Shown: positions 6,755-15,079 of the stretch, in pieces
Layout: every line of letters starts with the position of its first letter
How positions within the stretch are numbered: the first letter of the stretch is position 1
Assembly (NCBI GenBank): GCA_007695205.1
Contig: REEF01000564.1
Location: forward strand, 1 to 18,292
Origin: Planctomycetaceae bacterium
GTDB taxonomy: Bacteria; Planctomycetota; Planctomycetia; Pirellulales; Pirellulaceae
Length of the DNA: 18,292 nucleotides
Direction: 5' to 3'
Made by a program: the position numbers and the translations under genes
Notes under the pieces: generated by a model
Database searches by the model: none
What the model was told of the DNA's origin: nothing
What the model saw: the letters and a program-made list of their open reading frames with translations, nothing else

Positions 6755-9682
6755 TCATTGTGGACGATACCATTGGGACCGCCAGTACTGCTGGTCCAAT
6801 GCGTAGGGATCGACCGGTGCGTCGTCCGAATGGTCTTCGGGCAGGACGCCGTAGCGGCGTAGTTCTCGAAGATACTCGGGGCGAGGCTGAAAGCCTGGCA
6901 TGTCGAAGCGTTTTCTTCGTTCCAGATCGTCGCGTCCGGCTGCGACCATCTGCAACAGGGTGGCGTAATCCGGATCGGAACGATCGGCCAGAACGCGGGC
7001 CGGTTGGCCTGCCGCGTCGCGGCACAATCCGAAGCCGCCGGCGGCGACGTCCAGCGGTGCCAACAGCAGCAGCGAATGCTCGGGCTGCGAGAGATTAAAG
7101 ACGATGTGTCGGCTGAGTTGCAGACGCGGGTCGTCGATGTCGAATCGCCAAAACGAGACGCCTCGTTCATCACTGATCGACTTGGGCAACACCAGGTCGC
7201 CCTGGTGGCAATCGGCACAACGGCGTTGGATCACGTCGGCTCCGGCCAACGTCGTCGGCCAATCGAAATCGGTGTCGACTAACTTGTTTTCCTCATATCC
7301 GCCGATCGAACCGGTTCCCAACGCGGCATAGGTTCCGGGATACGGGGCTCCCACATCGATCCACAGCCGCAGCATTTTTTGCTGGTGGTCGTCGGCCACC
7401 ACGCCGTGATGGCTGCCGTCCAGCATCGTCAGGATGCGGCTGGCCGACGAGCCCACCGAGCGCGGCGGCAGGTTGCTGACGGCCCGGTTGCGATTGTCGC
7501 TGAACAACTGCCGCACCGTCATCGTGAAATAGGCATGCGAAAACATCGGGCCGCGATCGCCGCTCAACATCACCCCGCCCGCGTACGGACCGCCGCGATC
7601 GGTGGCCTGGTACCCGTGACAATCCACGCACAGTTGATCCAGGATCGGTTGAATGTCTCGAGGAAAATCAAACACGTCCGGCGTACCGCTGATCGGCTGG
7701 ATACGGCTGGGGCGCGAGGGCAACGAGGCCATCGGCAGGGCGGCGGGCAGACTCTCGGTGCGCTGTTCGTGACAGCCGATACACCCCAGCACCTCGCCCG
7801 GTTGGACGGTCAGGAAACTGTGCATTCGCTTGACCGACATGTCGTGCTCGTCCAACGCCACGAAGAAGACGCTGCGGAGCGCTGGCAAGCGGAAGACGGC
7901 CGAACCGTCGTCCTGGACCGGAACCGTGCCCAAGACTCGTTCCAAGGTGAACGAACCGCCATACGTCAGCGGGTCCATCCCGCCCGTGTAGTTGATCGGT
8001 TTGGGCAATGATTCCAACACCAGCAATCGTTTGATCTCGCCCCGCGCAACGCCTTCCATGTTCCGGCCGTGATAGACATCCTGGAGGACCACGATCCCGT
8101 CCGGATCCGCTGGATTCGTGCGATCCGGCAGAACTCGCTCGCGAGGCCGGGGGACCAGAGGTCGAGGTTCGTGGCATTCCAACCCGGCTCGCTTGTCCTC
8201 GTCAGAAAGCTCATACACGGTGTGCATCACCCCGTCGCTGTCCAGCAGCACGATCCGAGGCCCGGACGCAGCCATGAACAGGTCTTCGGAAAACGCCCAG
8301 GGATCGCGAAACACATTCTGGGTCGTGATCGGGGTCGCTCCACGAGGATCGTCCGGACCGTATCGCGGATCGACCAACGTGATCGCCCCGTCATGCTCGC
8401 GGCGCCCGTGTCCGGGCGAAAAGATGGCGACCACTTTCGGCGAATCGGGGATCGGCTTGGCATCGATCATCAGGATGCCCGGATGCTTATTCCCATAAAA
8501 AACCATTTGCCCGGTCCCGTCCGGATTGCATGTCCACAGATGATGGTAGTCCACCTGCGAACGGTCCACATACTCCCAACGCTGATACAAAATGCGCCCG
8601 TCGGGCAACGGCCAGGGCGTGTTGTCGTGTTCCACGTTGGCCGATAACGGGCGGAGATTGCTGCCATCGGCGTCGCAACGGTACAGGACAGCGACCTGAG
8701 TCAGCCAGCACTGAACCCAGCGTTGGCAGCGGCTGGAAACGAAGACGATCCCGCCGTCGGGCAGATAGGCCGGTTCGATGTCGTCGTACGGACCGTCGGT
8801 CAATCGCCGCAGGTTCCTGCCGTCCACATCGATCTCGAACAGATGATAATGCTCGGTCCCGCCCGGCCGGTACGAGAACAGGATCTTCTGCGCGTCGTAA
8901 TGGACAACCGGATCACGTACGCCGCCTTCGGGATCGTCGATCAGATGCGTGACCTGCCCGGTTCGCACGTTCAAACGAGTCAGCTGGCCGCCGTCTCCGA
9001 AAGTCCGCCGCTGTGGTCCCTCGGCGAAATAGCTGAAATTCGCGTACCAATGCCCGTCCTTCCCCGGTTGGCGGACCGCCAGCACGATCTCCTCGACGCC
9101 GTGCTCGGTCCAAGCCGCAGCCAGCGCCTCGCGCGCCGCCCGCTGACGCTCGGCTCTTTCCTGTTCGGCTCGTCGCCGCCGTTCTGCCATTGCGTCGGCC
9201 GCCTCGCCCTCCGGAAACTCCACCTCCCAGATGGAGTAAAGGCCCCATTGTCCGGGATGTTGGCAGACGATCCGCAAATACCGGCCTTGCCCGCCCATTC
9301 CTGTGAGGCGTTCGGTGCCACCCGCACCGTCGTCCTGTCGGTAGGCGGTCTGCCAGATCTTTCGGTCATTGGAGAATCGGATCTCATAAGCCTTGGCCGC
9401 GGCACGTTCCCAGTGGATCACCATCGCGTCGACCGACACTTGTCGGCCGAAATCCACCTCGAGCCAAGCCGGTCGATCACCCACCTGGGCACTGGCCCAG
9501 CGGGTCTGCCGATCGCCATCCAACGCTGCTTCCGGCGGATATTCTGGCCCATGGACCGAAGAAGCCGTCACCCAGTTCGGCGATTCCGCACCGGCGAACG
9601 TGACCAGGCAGGACATCACCAGCCCCCAAGCGAAACACGCCTGGCAGCACAAACGCTGATCAGAAACTCTGGCAAGCATCAT
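6755..9682 (-). CDS. Secreted triheme protein: discoidin domain, beta-propeller, hydrazine-synthase-alpha-like
   Basis: With the ATG at 9682 (GGGAG six bases before it) the product has 975 residues. A signal peptide ends near AGA-ES (residue 32). Residues 35-157 look like an F5/8-type-C (discoidin) domain (PPEAALDGDRQTRWAS, YEIRFSNDRKIWQ). A charged coiled coil (about 166-190) leads to a TolB-like propeller (about 200-460; FEIDVDGRNLRRLTDGPYDDIEP). The C-terminal part carries three heme motifs: CIGCH (634-638), CVDCH (685-689) and CADCH (822-826). The propeller plus heme part resembles the hydrazine-synthase-alpha-like family common in non-anammox planctomycetes, where the function is unknown. 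Cys319 and Cys325 (SSRCQRWVQCW) are notable. It should act in the periplasm in electron transfer or on a surface polymer bound by the discoidin domain. No beta or gamma hydrazine synthase subunit is nearby, so true hydrazine synthesis is unlikely. It is divergent from the etf operon. Confidence 0.8.
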   Translation of the reverse strand: MMLARVSDQRLCCQACFAWGLVMSCLVTFAGAESPNWVTASSVHGPEYPPEAALDGDRQTRWASAQVGDRPAWLEVDFGRQVSVDAMVIHWERAAAKAYEIRFSNDRKIWQTAYRQDDGAGGTERLTGMGGQGRYLRIVCQHPGQWGLYSIWEVEFPEGEAADAMAERRRRAEQERAERQRAAREALAAAWTEHGVEEIVLAVRQPGKDGHWYANFSYFAEGPQRRTFGDGGQLTRLNVRTGQVTHLIDDPEGGVRDPVVHYDAQKILFSYRPGGTEHYHLFEIDVDGRNLRRLTDGPYDDIEPAYLPDGGIVFVSSRCQRWVQCWLTQVAVLYRCDADGSNLRPLSANVEHDNTPWPLPDGRILYQRWEYVDRSQVDYHHLWTCNPDGTGQMVFYGNKHPGILMIDAKPIPDSPKVVAIFSPGHGRREHDGAITLVDPRYGPDDPRGATPITTQNVFRDPWAFSEDLFMAASGPRIVLLDSDGVMHTVYELSDEDKRAGLECHEPRPLVPRPRERVLPDRTNPADPDGIVVLQDVYHGRNMEGVARGEIKRLLVLESLPKPINYTGGMDPLTYGGSFTLERVLGTVPVQDDGSAVFRLPALRSVFFVALDEHDMSVKRMHSFLTVQPGEVLGCIGCHEQRTESLPAALPMASLPSRPSRIQPISGTPDVFDFPRDIQPILDQLCVDCHGYQATDRGGPYAGGVMLSGDRGPMFSHAYFTMTVRQLFSDNRNRAVSNLPPRSVGSSASRILTMLDGSHHGVVADDHQQKMLRLWIDVGAPYPGTYAALGTGSIGGYEENKLVDTDFDWPTTLAGADVIQRRCADCHQGDLVLPKSISDERGVSFWRFDIDDPRLQLSRHIVFNLSQPEHSLLLLAPLDVAAGGFGLCRDAAGQPARVLADRSDPDYATLLQMVAAGRDDLERRKRFDMPGFQPRPEYLRELRRYGVLPEDHSDDAPVDPYALDQQYWRSQWYRPQ

Positions 9683-9746
9683 GATCGTCTCCCGGTAGGA
9701 ATTCAAAGTCCCGGCAAGCAAAGCGGCACCATTTATCGACCTTCAT

Positions 9747-9775
9747 ATCCTAATCCGCCGGGCACCAACACGCAA
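9747..9775 (-). promoter_or_regulatory. Possible promoter of the triheme gene
   Basis: On the minus strand TTGCGT (9775-9770) and TAGGAT (9752-9747) are 17 bases apart, some 65 bases before the ATG at 9682. The -10 box matches the consensus at four positions. The same TTGCG start of the -35 box and the TAG start of the -10 box are seen at the glycoside-hydrolase-like gene. Confidence 0.35.
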
Positions 9776-9838
9776 GATCACGCGTGTGACGGCCCACAAA
9801 GCTTCGATAACCGTTTTATTCTTGTAAAAACGTCGGGG

Positions 9839-9868
9839 TTGACCCCAAGGGTGGTTTTCCTCCATAAT
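9839..9868 (+). promoter_or_regulatory. Sigma-70-type promoter of the etfBA-dehydrogenase operon
   Basis: TTGACC at 9839-9844 and CATAAT at 9863-9868 are separated by 18 bases, each matching the consensus at five of six positions. The GTG start of etfB follows 39 bases after the -10 box, with CGGAG as ribosome binding site. It lies between divergent genes, where a promoter is required. Confidence 0.65.
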
Positions 9869-9907
9869 TCCGACTTTCCGAAGCAGACCGCCACGGAGTT
9901 TTCGATC

Positions 9908-10834
9908 GTGCCCTACCACAGTGTTGTTTGCGTCAAACAGGTTCCCGATACGGCGAATATCACCGCCCAGGCGATGAAAGACGATGGGACGGTGAACCGT
10001 GCCGCCTTGCCGGCGATCTTCAATCCCGAGGATTTGCACGCCCTGGAGGCGGCCTTGGATGTCCGCGAACGGTTCGGCGGAACGGTGACCGTCCTGACGA
10101 TGGGACCGCCCAAAGCGGCCGATGTGCTCCGCGAATGCCTGTACCGAGGCGTGGATCGAGCGGTCATGCTGACCGACCGGCGAGCCGCAGCCAGCGACAC
10201 ATTGGCGACCAGCTATATCCTGTCCCAGGCCGTCAAGACCATTGCCGATCGGTTTGGCGACTTTGATTTCGTCTTCTGCGGACGCCAAGCTATCGATGGC
10301 GACACAGCTCAAGTCGGGCCTCAGTGTGCCGAAAAAATGGGGATTCCGCAGGTCACGTACATGGAAGAGCTGGTGCGATTGGATGGCCCGACCGTCGTCG
10401 TGCGTCGAAACGTGGGCAACGGCTGGGAGATCGTCGAGACCTCGTTGCCGGTGATGATCACCGTGATCGATACGGCCAACCAGCCTCGGCCGCCCGCGGT
10501 CCGCAAGGTGATGCTGTACAAACGGGCAAGGGTCAAAGACGAGGTGATCGGCGAGGTCAAACGAGGGATGGCGGAAGATTCCGAAGAGGATCGGCAAGCC
10601 GAGATCCAACGCCGATTGGCGGACCTGAAAGCTCGGGGCCTGCTGATCGACCAGTGGGATCTGGACGACGTCGGTGCCGACATCGAGCGCTGCGGATTGT
10701 CCGGATCGCCGACCAAGGTGTATCGCATCCAGTCGATCGTGCTGGCCAAATCGGGCTACAAAGAGGTGCCGCCAACCGAAAAGGGTGTCCGCGACATGAT
10801 CCACGAATTGATCGTCGATCACACGCTGGGCTAA
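9908..10834 (+). CDS. etfB: Electron transfer flavoprotein, beta subunit
   Basis: This is the small ETF subunit, which with EtfA carries electrons from acyl-CoA dehydrogenases to the quinone pool. The GTG at 9908 gives 308 residues starting MPYHSVVCVKQVPDTANI, the standard EtfB start; GGAG lies nine bases before it, and the open frame further upstream is antisense to the triheme gene. Other family marks are FNPEDLHALEAAL, GGTVTVLTMGPP, CGRQAIDGDTAQVGP, the signature NVGNGWEIVETSLPVMITV and the late CGLSGSPTKV. The protein is about 50 residues longer than mitochondrial EtfB (255). Much of this is a charged, probably helical stretch at about 205-247 (KRARVKDEV ... EEDRQAEIQRRLADL) before the conserved tryptophan, plus an extended C-terminus. 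It heads the operon and ends 61 bases before etfA. Confidence 0.95.
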   Translation: MPYHSVVCVKQVPDTANITAQAMKDDGTVNRAALPAIFNPEDLHALEAALDVRERFGGTVTVLTMGPPKAADVLRECLYRGVDRAVMLTDRRAAASDTLATSYILSQAVKTIADRFGDFDFVFCGRQAIDGDTAQVGPQCAEKMGIPQVTYMEELVRLDGPTVVVRRNVGNGWEIVETSLPVMITVIDTANQPRPPAVRKVMLYKRARVKDEVIGEVKRGMAEDSEEDRQAEIQRRLADLKARGLLIDQWDLDDVGADIERCGLSGSPTKVYRIQSIVLAKSGYKEVPPTEKGVRDMIHELIVDHTLG

Positions 10835-10895
10835 CGGCGGCACGTTCCGACAAAGCTATTCTGAAACCAAGGCAAACCGAGGAAAGACAAGTTGC

Positions 10896-11951
10896 ATGAT
10901 TCCCGTAAATCGACAGGGTGAGGTTTGGGTGTACGCCGAGCAAGAGGGCGGCATCTTGAACGATGTGGCGCTGGAACTGTGCGGTAAGGCCCGGGAACTG
11001 GCGGATGAATTGGGCGTCTCGGTCGGCGCCGTGTTGGCGGGCCACGAAGTCGATGGGCTGGCTCGACGGCTGATCGCCTACGGAGTGGATCGCGTCTACC
11101 TGACCGAAAACCCGCGGCTGGCTCACTTTCAGACGAATTCCTACGCCAAGGTGCTGATCGAGATGATCAAGAAGCACGCGCCGCAGATCGTGTTGTTTGG
11201 CGCGACGCACGTGGGTCGCGATCTGGCGCCGCGAGTCGCTTCGGCGGTCCGAGCGGGCATGACGGCCGATTGCACCGACTTGCAGATCAAGGATGTGACC
11301 GATCCGAAGACCAAACAGACGCACGAAAAACTGCTGCTGCAGATCCGTCCGGCGTTCGGTGGCAATATCGTGGCGACCATCGTCAATTATGACTGGTGGC
11401 CACAGATGGCGACGGTCCGCGAAGGTGTGATGCCCATGGTTGATCCGGATGGGTCGCGCACCGGAGAAACCATCCGGGAGGACGTCGAGATCACCGCAGC
11501 GGATCTGCCCCTGAAGCTGGTCGAACGTCATGTCGAACCGCGTACCGTCAACCTGAAAGGCGCCCGGGTCATCGTGGCGGGCGGCGGGGGGATCGGCAAT
11601 AAAGAGAATTTCCGGTTGATCCACGATCTGGCGGGTGCGATCGGCGGCGCGGTCGGCGCCAGCCGGGCAGCGGTCGACGGCGGATTCATCGGCAAAGAAC
11701 ATCAGATCGGCCAGACGGGTACCACGGTCCGGCCAGCCCTGTACATCGCCTGTGGGATCAGCGGCCAAGTACAACATCGGGCCGGGATGGAAGAATCGGC
11801 GAAAATCGTCGCGATCAACAAAGATCCCGAAGCGCCGATCCACTCGGTCGCCAACTACGGGATTGTCGGCGATGCCAATCAGGTGATCCCGATCATGATC
11901 AAAGCCCTGCGGGAACGTCCCGCAGCCGACAAGAACCAGCAACCATCGTGA
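10896..11951 (+). CDS. etfA: Electron transfer flavoprotein, alpha subunit
   Basis: This 351-residue protein is the FAD-binding ETF subunit. The N-terminal domain (about 1-200) starts GEVWVYAEQEGGILNDVALEL, typical of EtfA. The C-terminal FAD domain shows VGASRAAVDGG (253-263), IGQTGTTVRPALYIACGISG (271-290), QHRAGM and VAINKDPEAPIHSVANYGIVGD (305-326), all hallmark motifs. One oddity is GGGGIGNKENF at 229-239: most EtfA proteins have an arginine in this loop (GGRG), replaced here by glycine. The start ATG follows GAGGAAAG with about a ten-base gap. It lies between etfB and an acyl-CoA dehydrogenase, 12 bases before the latter, so all three are probably one transcript. No ETF-quinone oxidoreductase is in the window. 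Confidence 0.95.
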   Translation: MIPVNRQGEVWVYAEQEGGILNDVALELCGKARELADELGVSVGAVLAGHEVDGLARRLIAYGVDRVYLTENPRLAHFQTNSYAKVLIEMIKKHAPQIVLFGATHVGRDLAPRVASAVRAGMTADCTDLQIKDVTDPKTKQTHEKLLLQIRPAFGGNIVATIVNYDWWPQMATVREGVMPMVDPDGSRTGETIREDVEITAADLPLKLVERHVEPRTVNLKGARVIVAGGGGIGNKENFRLIHDLAGAIGGAVGASRAAVDGGFIGKEHQIGQTGTTVRPALYIACGISGQVQHRAGMEESAKIVAINKDPEAPIHSVANYGIVGDANQVIPIMIKALRERPAADKNQQPS

Positions 11952-11963
11952 TGGAGATAGGAC

Positions 11964-13709
11964 GTGGCGAACTTTTACACCGATAACGAAGATATCCGGT
12001 TCCTGATGGAACATATCGATTTCCGCGAACTGGCCAACGTCCAAGAGGATGAATTCGACGACCTGGATACGCGGCCGGATTACGCGCCGCGAGATGCGGA
12101 CGAAGCGGTCGAAAACTATCACCGCATCCTGGATATCGTCGGTCAGATCTCTGCCGAAACGATCGCGCCCAACGCCGAAGAAATCGATCTGGGCGGCAAT
12201 ACGCTGAACGAAGACGGGACGGTGACCTACCATCCGCTGGTGCGTGAGAATATCGATCGCTTGGGCCAAGCCGATCTGATGGGCTTCACCCTGCCCTATC
12301 GCTTCGGGGGCATCAACTGCCCGAACCTGATCTATACCATCGCCACCGAGATCGTCAGCCGTGCGGACGGCTCGCTGCAAAACATCTTCGGACTGCAAGG
12401 GATCGCCGAAACGATCAATGCGTTCGCCGACGAAGAAATCCGCAAGGACTTTCTACATCGGTTCTCCAGCGGCGAAGTGACCGGGGCGATGGTGCTGACC
12501 GAACCGGATGCGGGCAGCGATCTGCAGGCGATCCGACTGCGCGCCGATCTGGACGACCAGGGGGTCTGGCGTCTGAACGGGGTCAAACGGTTCATCACCA
12601 ACGGCTGCGGCGAAGTGCTGCTGACCCTGGCGCGCAGCGAACACGCGATCAGCGACGGGCGTGGATTGAGTCTGTTCGTGTCCGAACGTACCGAACATAT
12701 CAAGGTGCGGCACCTGGAAAAGAAATTGGGTATCCACGGCTCGCCGACATGCGAACTGGTCTATACCAACGCCCCGGCTCGGCTGGTCGGGGAACGCCAG
12801 CGAGGGCTGATCACCTACGTGTTGGCCCTGATGAACGGGGCCCGAGTCAGCATCGCCGCCCAGTCGCTGGGGATCGCCGAAGCCGCCTACCGCTTGGCTC
12901 GCTCGTACGCTCACAGCCGCCAACAATTCGGCGTGCCGATCGAACGTCTGCCGGCGGTGGCCGAAATGGTGATCGACATGCAGGTCGAGATCCAGGCCGC
13001 TCGCGCGCTGACCTACGAGACCAGCCGGATCTGCGATCTGGAGAACAACAACCTGCGAGTGATGGAATACAAGCCGCTGGACAAGGACGAAGCGAAGCGG
13101 CGCAAGAAGCTCGGCCGTGACCTGAAACGCGTCAACAGCATGCTGACTCCGATGTGCAAGTACTACGGCAGCGAGATGTGCTGCGACGTGGCCGATACGA
13201 CCATCCAGGTGTTGGGGGGATCGGGCTACATGCGGGACTATCCGGCCGAACGGTACCTGCGCGACGCGCGGATCACGACGATCTATGAAGGAACCAGCCA
13301 ACTGCAGATCCTCGCCGCCAGCCGCGGCGTATCGGCAGGGGTGTTCGACGGCTACGTCGAACCCTTCGAGGCGATCCAATACGAAGATCCCCAGTTGCAG
13401 GAACTGAAACAAAAACTGCTGGATGCCAAGCAGACGCTGAGCGAGGCGATCGCCTTCGTCAAAGGCCGTTCGCCCAGCTTCCTGGATCTGATGGGCCGCC
13501 GACTGGTGGACTGTGCGATCCTGCAGATCTGTGGACATCTGCTGCTGCAGCAGGCGATCAAGAAGCCAGCCAAGAAAGTGGTCGCTCGGCGCTACATCGA
13601 ACAGGGGATGACCCAACTGCGGATGAAATGCGCTCAGATCATGCAGGCGGACACTTCGCCGCTGGACCAATTCGAAACGCTGGCCGGCCCCGTACCCAGC
13701 AGCCATTGA
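11964..13709 (+). CDS. Acyl-CoA dehydrogenase with extended C-terminus
   Basis: This FAD enzyme oxidises an acyl-CoA to the enoyl-CoA and passes electrons to ETF, whose genes are directly upstream. At 581 residues it is longer than the roughly 380-residue short- and medium-chain enzymes and is closer in size to the ~600-residue group that includes DmdC-type enzymes. Marks are MVLTEPDAGSDLQAI (176-190), the C-terminal helical core (ARVSIAAQSLGIAEAAYRLA), GGSGYMRDYPAERYLRDARI (418-437) and IYEGTSQ with Glu442 as the likely catalytic base. Residues about 355-395 form a charged insertion (NNNLRVMEYKPLDKDEAKRR) within the core, and about 465-581 add a helical tail. The GTG start follows GGAGATAGGA. 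The substrate cannot be told from sequence; fatty or branched acyl-CoA are both possible. Confidence 0.93.
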   Translation: MANFYTDNEDIRFLMEHIDFRELANVQEDEFDDLDTRPDYAPRDADEAVENYHRILDIVGQISAETIAPNAEEIDLGGNTLNEDGTVTYHPLVRENIDRLGQADLMGFTLPYRFGGINCPNLIYTIATEIVSRADGSLQNIFGLQGIAETINAFADEEIRKDFLHRFSSGEVTGAMVLTEPDAGSDLQAIRLRADLDDQGVWRLNGVKRFITNGCGEVLLTLARSEHAISDGRGLSLFVSERTEHIKVRHLEKKLGIHGSPTCELVYTNAPARLVGERQRGLITYVLALMNGARVSIAAQSLGIAEAAYRLARSYAHSRQQFGVPIERLPAVAEMVIDMQVEIQAARALTYETSRICDLENNNLRVMEYKPLDKDEAKRRKKLGRDLKRVNSMLTPMCKYYGSEMCCDVADTTIQVLGGSGYMRDYPAERYLRDARITTIYEGTSQLQILAASRGVSAGVFDGYVEPFEAIQYEDPQLQELKQKLLDAKQTLSEAIAFVKGRSPSFLDLMGRRLVDCAILQICGHLLLQQAIKKPAKKVVARRYIEQGMTQLRMKCAQIMQADTSPLDQFETLAGPVPSSH

Positions 13710-13726
13710 TCCCATCCGCTTGACTT

Positions 13727-15016
13727 ATGAGACTTCCGCGAGAAGGCGCCCGCTGGTTCGTCCGCATCCGCTGGATCGCCTGCCTGTTGGTGTTCCTGCT
13801 GACATCGGCCGGCAGCTTGGCGGGCGTTCTCACGGATACTCGTCCCCATATGGCGGTGGGCGTCGGGATGCTGCTGTACAACGGCGTCTTTTGGTGGCGG
13901 CAGCAACGCTGGGGAGCCACTCAGCAGAATGTCGACCACCACATCGCCGCCCAGATCCTCTGCGATATCCTCGCGCTGTCCTGCCTGCTCTATTTCTCCG
14001 ACCTGCCTCGCAATCCATTCTTGTTTTACTACGCGCTGCCCATGATCATCGCCGGCATGTATCTCCGGGGCTCGGCGCCGATCGGCTTCGGTCTGCTGGT
14101 GACACTGGTGGTGGGGATCATCCTTGTCCTGGAGTACCAGGAGCTGTTGCCCCGATTCCCGATCCAGTACACCGACGCCCCGGTCCAACCGCTGGATCGC
14201 GTCTATCTGTTGACGCTCTTCCTGGCCTTGTCCAGCAGTTTGTGGATCACCCTGTACTTGGCCCTTTCCATCCGTCGATACGTCGATCGAGCGCACGAAG
14301 AGATCCGACAAAAGGAAAAGATGGTCGGCATCGGACAACTGGTAGCCAGTATCGGGCACGAGATCGCCAATCCGTTGGACGGTGTCCAGAACTGCCTGCG
14401 CCGCATCGGCAGCCGCGTGAACGACGATCCGCATCTGGCCGAGTATGTCAAGATGATGGAAGAAGCCCTGGCGCGAATTGAGAAGACCACCAAGCGAGTC
14501 CAATCGTTTGCCCGACCTCGGGGCCTGGAACTGCAACCCACCTCGGTCAACGCGGCCGTCCAAGCCGTCCTGGACCTGATCGGACCGCAGTGCGGCGACG
14601 ACATCGCAGTCGAAACGTCGCTGGACGAAGTCCCGCTGGTGGAAGGCGATCCCTATACCCTGCAAGAAATCTTGTTCAATCTGTGCATGAACGCGATCGC
14701 CGCCATGCCCGACGGTGGCCGGTTGACGTTGCGCACCTATACGCTCGGACCGCTGGACGAATTGGATGACCACGTTGCCATCGACGTGACCGATACCGGA
14801 GCCGGCATCCCCCGTGGGCAGTTGGAAAAGATTTTCGAGCCGTTTTACACGACGCGAGCCGAAAGCGGCGGTACCGGTTTGGGGCTGGCCCTGTGCCGCA
14901 TGCTGATCGCCGAAATGGACGGCCGCATTCAAGTCCGATCAACCCTGAACCACGGCACCACGTTCACCGTGATCCTGCAACCCATCAATCCACAAGCCAA
15001 GCCAAGGACGGAATGA
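13727..15016 (+). CDS. Membrane-bound sensor histidine kinase
   Basis: This 429-residue kinase has an N-terminal membrane part with about five or six hydrophobic helices (roughly 14-34, 42-56, 73-90, 99-113, 117-137, 160-181), followed by a dimerisation domain with the H-box SIGHEIANPLDG (phospho-acceptor His211) and an ATPase domain with N-box LFNLCMNAIAAMPDGG, G1 DTGAGIP, FEPFYTT and G2 GGTGLGL. All catalytic motifs are intact. There is no clear extracellular sensor loop, so it may sense membrane state or a lipophilic signal. The ATG lies 17 bases after the dehydrogenase stop and has a weak ribosome binding site, so translation probably depends on the upstream gene. No response regulator is adjacent within the window, so the partner is unknown. 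Confidence 0.92.
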   Translation: MRLPREGARWFVRIRWIACLLVFLLTSAGSLAGVLTDTRPHMAVGVGMLLYNGVFWWRQQRWGATQQNVDHHIAAQILCDILALSCLLYFSDLPRNPFLFYYALPMIIAGMYLRGSAPIGFGLLVTLVVGIILVLEYQELLPRFPIQYTDAPVQPLDRVYLLTLFLALSSSLWITLYLALSIRRYVDRAHEEIRQKEKMVGIGQLVASIGHEIANPLDGVQNCLRRIGSRVNDDPHLAEYVKMMEEALARIEKTTKRVQSFARPRGLELQPTSVNAAVQAVLDLIGPQCGDDIAVETSLDEVPLVEGDPYTLQEILFNLCMNAIAAMPDGGRLTLRTYTLGPLDELDDHVAIDVTDTGAGIPRGQLEKIFEPFYTTRAESGGTGLGLALCRMLIAEMDGRIQVRSTLNHGTTFTVILQPINPQAKPRTE

Positions 15017-15079
15017 AGCCCCGGTTGGGCTGATCACGAGTTTGTTCCCGAACGGTGCTTAGCCGTGGGCTTCCCATCC

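Noticed and set aside
6755..9682. A true anammox hydrazine synthase subunit
   Set aside because: No beta or gamma subunit genes are near, there are three rather than two heme motifs, and a discoidin domain is fused in front. Similar proteins occur in planctomycetes that do not perform anammox.
9776..9788. CACGCGTG palindrome as an operator in the divergent region
   Set aside because: An 8-base palindrome is common by chance at this GC content, and it is not placed over either set of promoter boxes.
8723..9907. Upstream part of the long plus-strand frame containing etfB
   Set aside because: Antisense to the triheme gene. EtfB homology starts exactly at the GTG at 9908, behind a promoter and ribosome binding site.
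10557..14932. Three long minus-strand frames (10557-12398, 12453-13715, 13634-14932)
   Set aside because: All lie opposite well-recognised genes of the etf operon and the kinase, have histidine/arginine-rich text and no recognisable domains.
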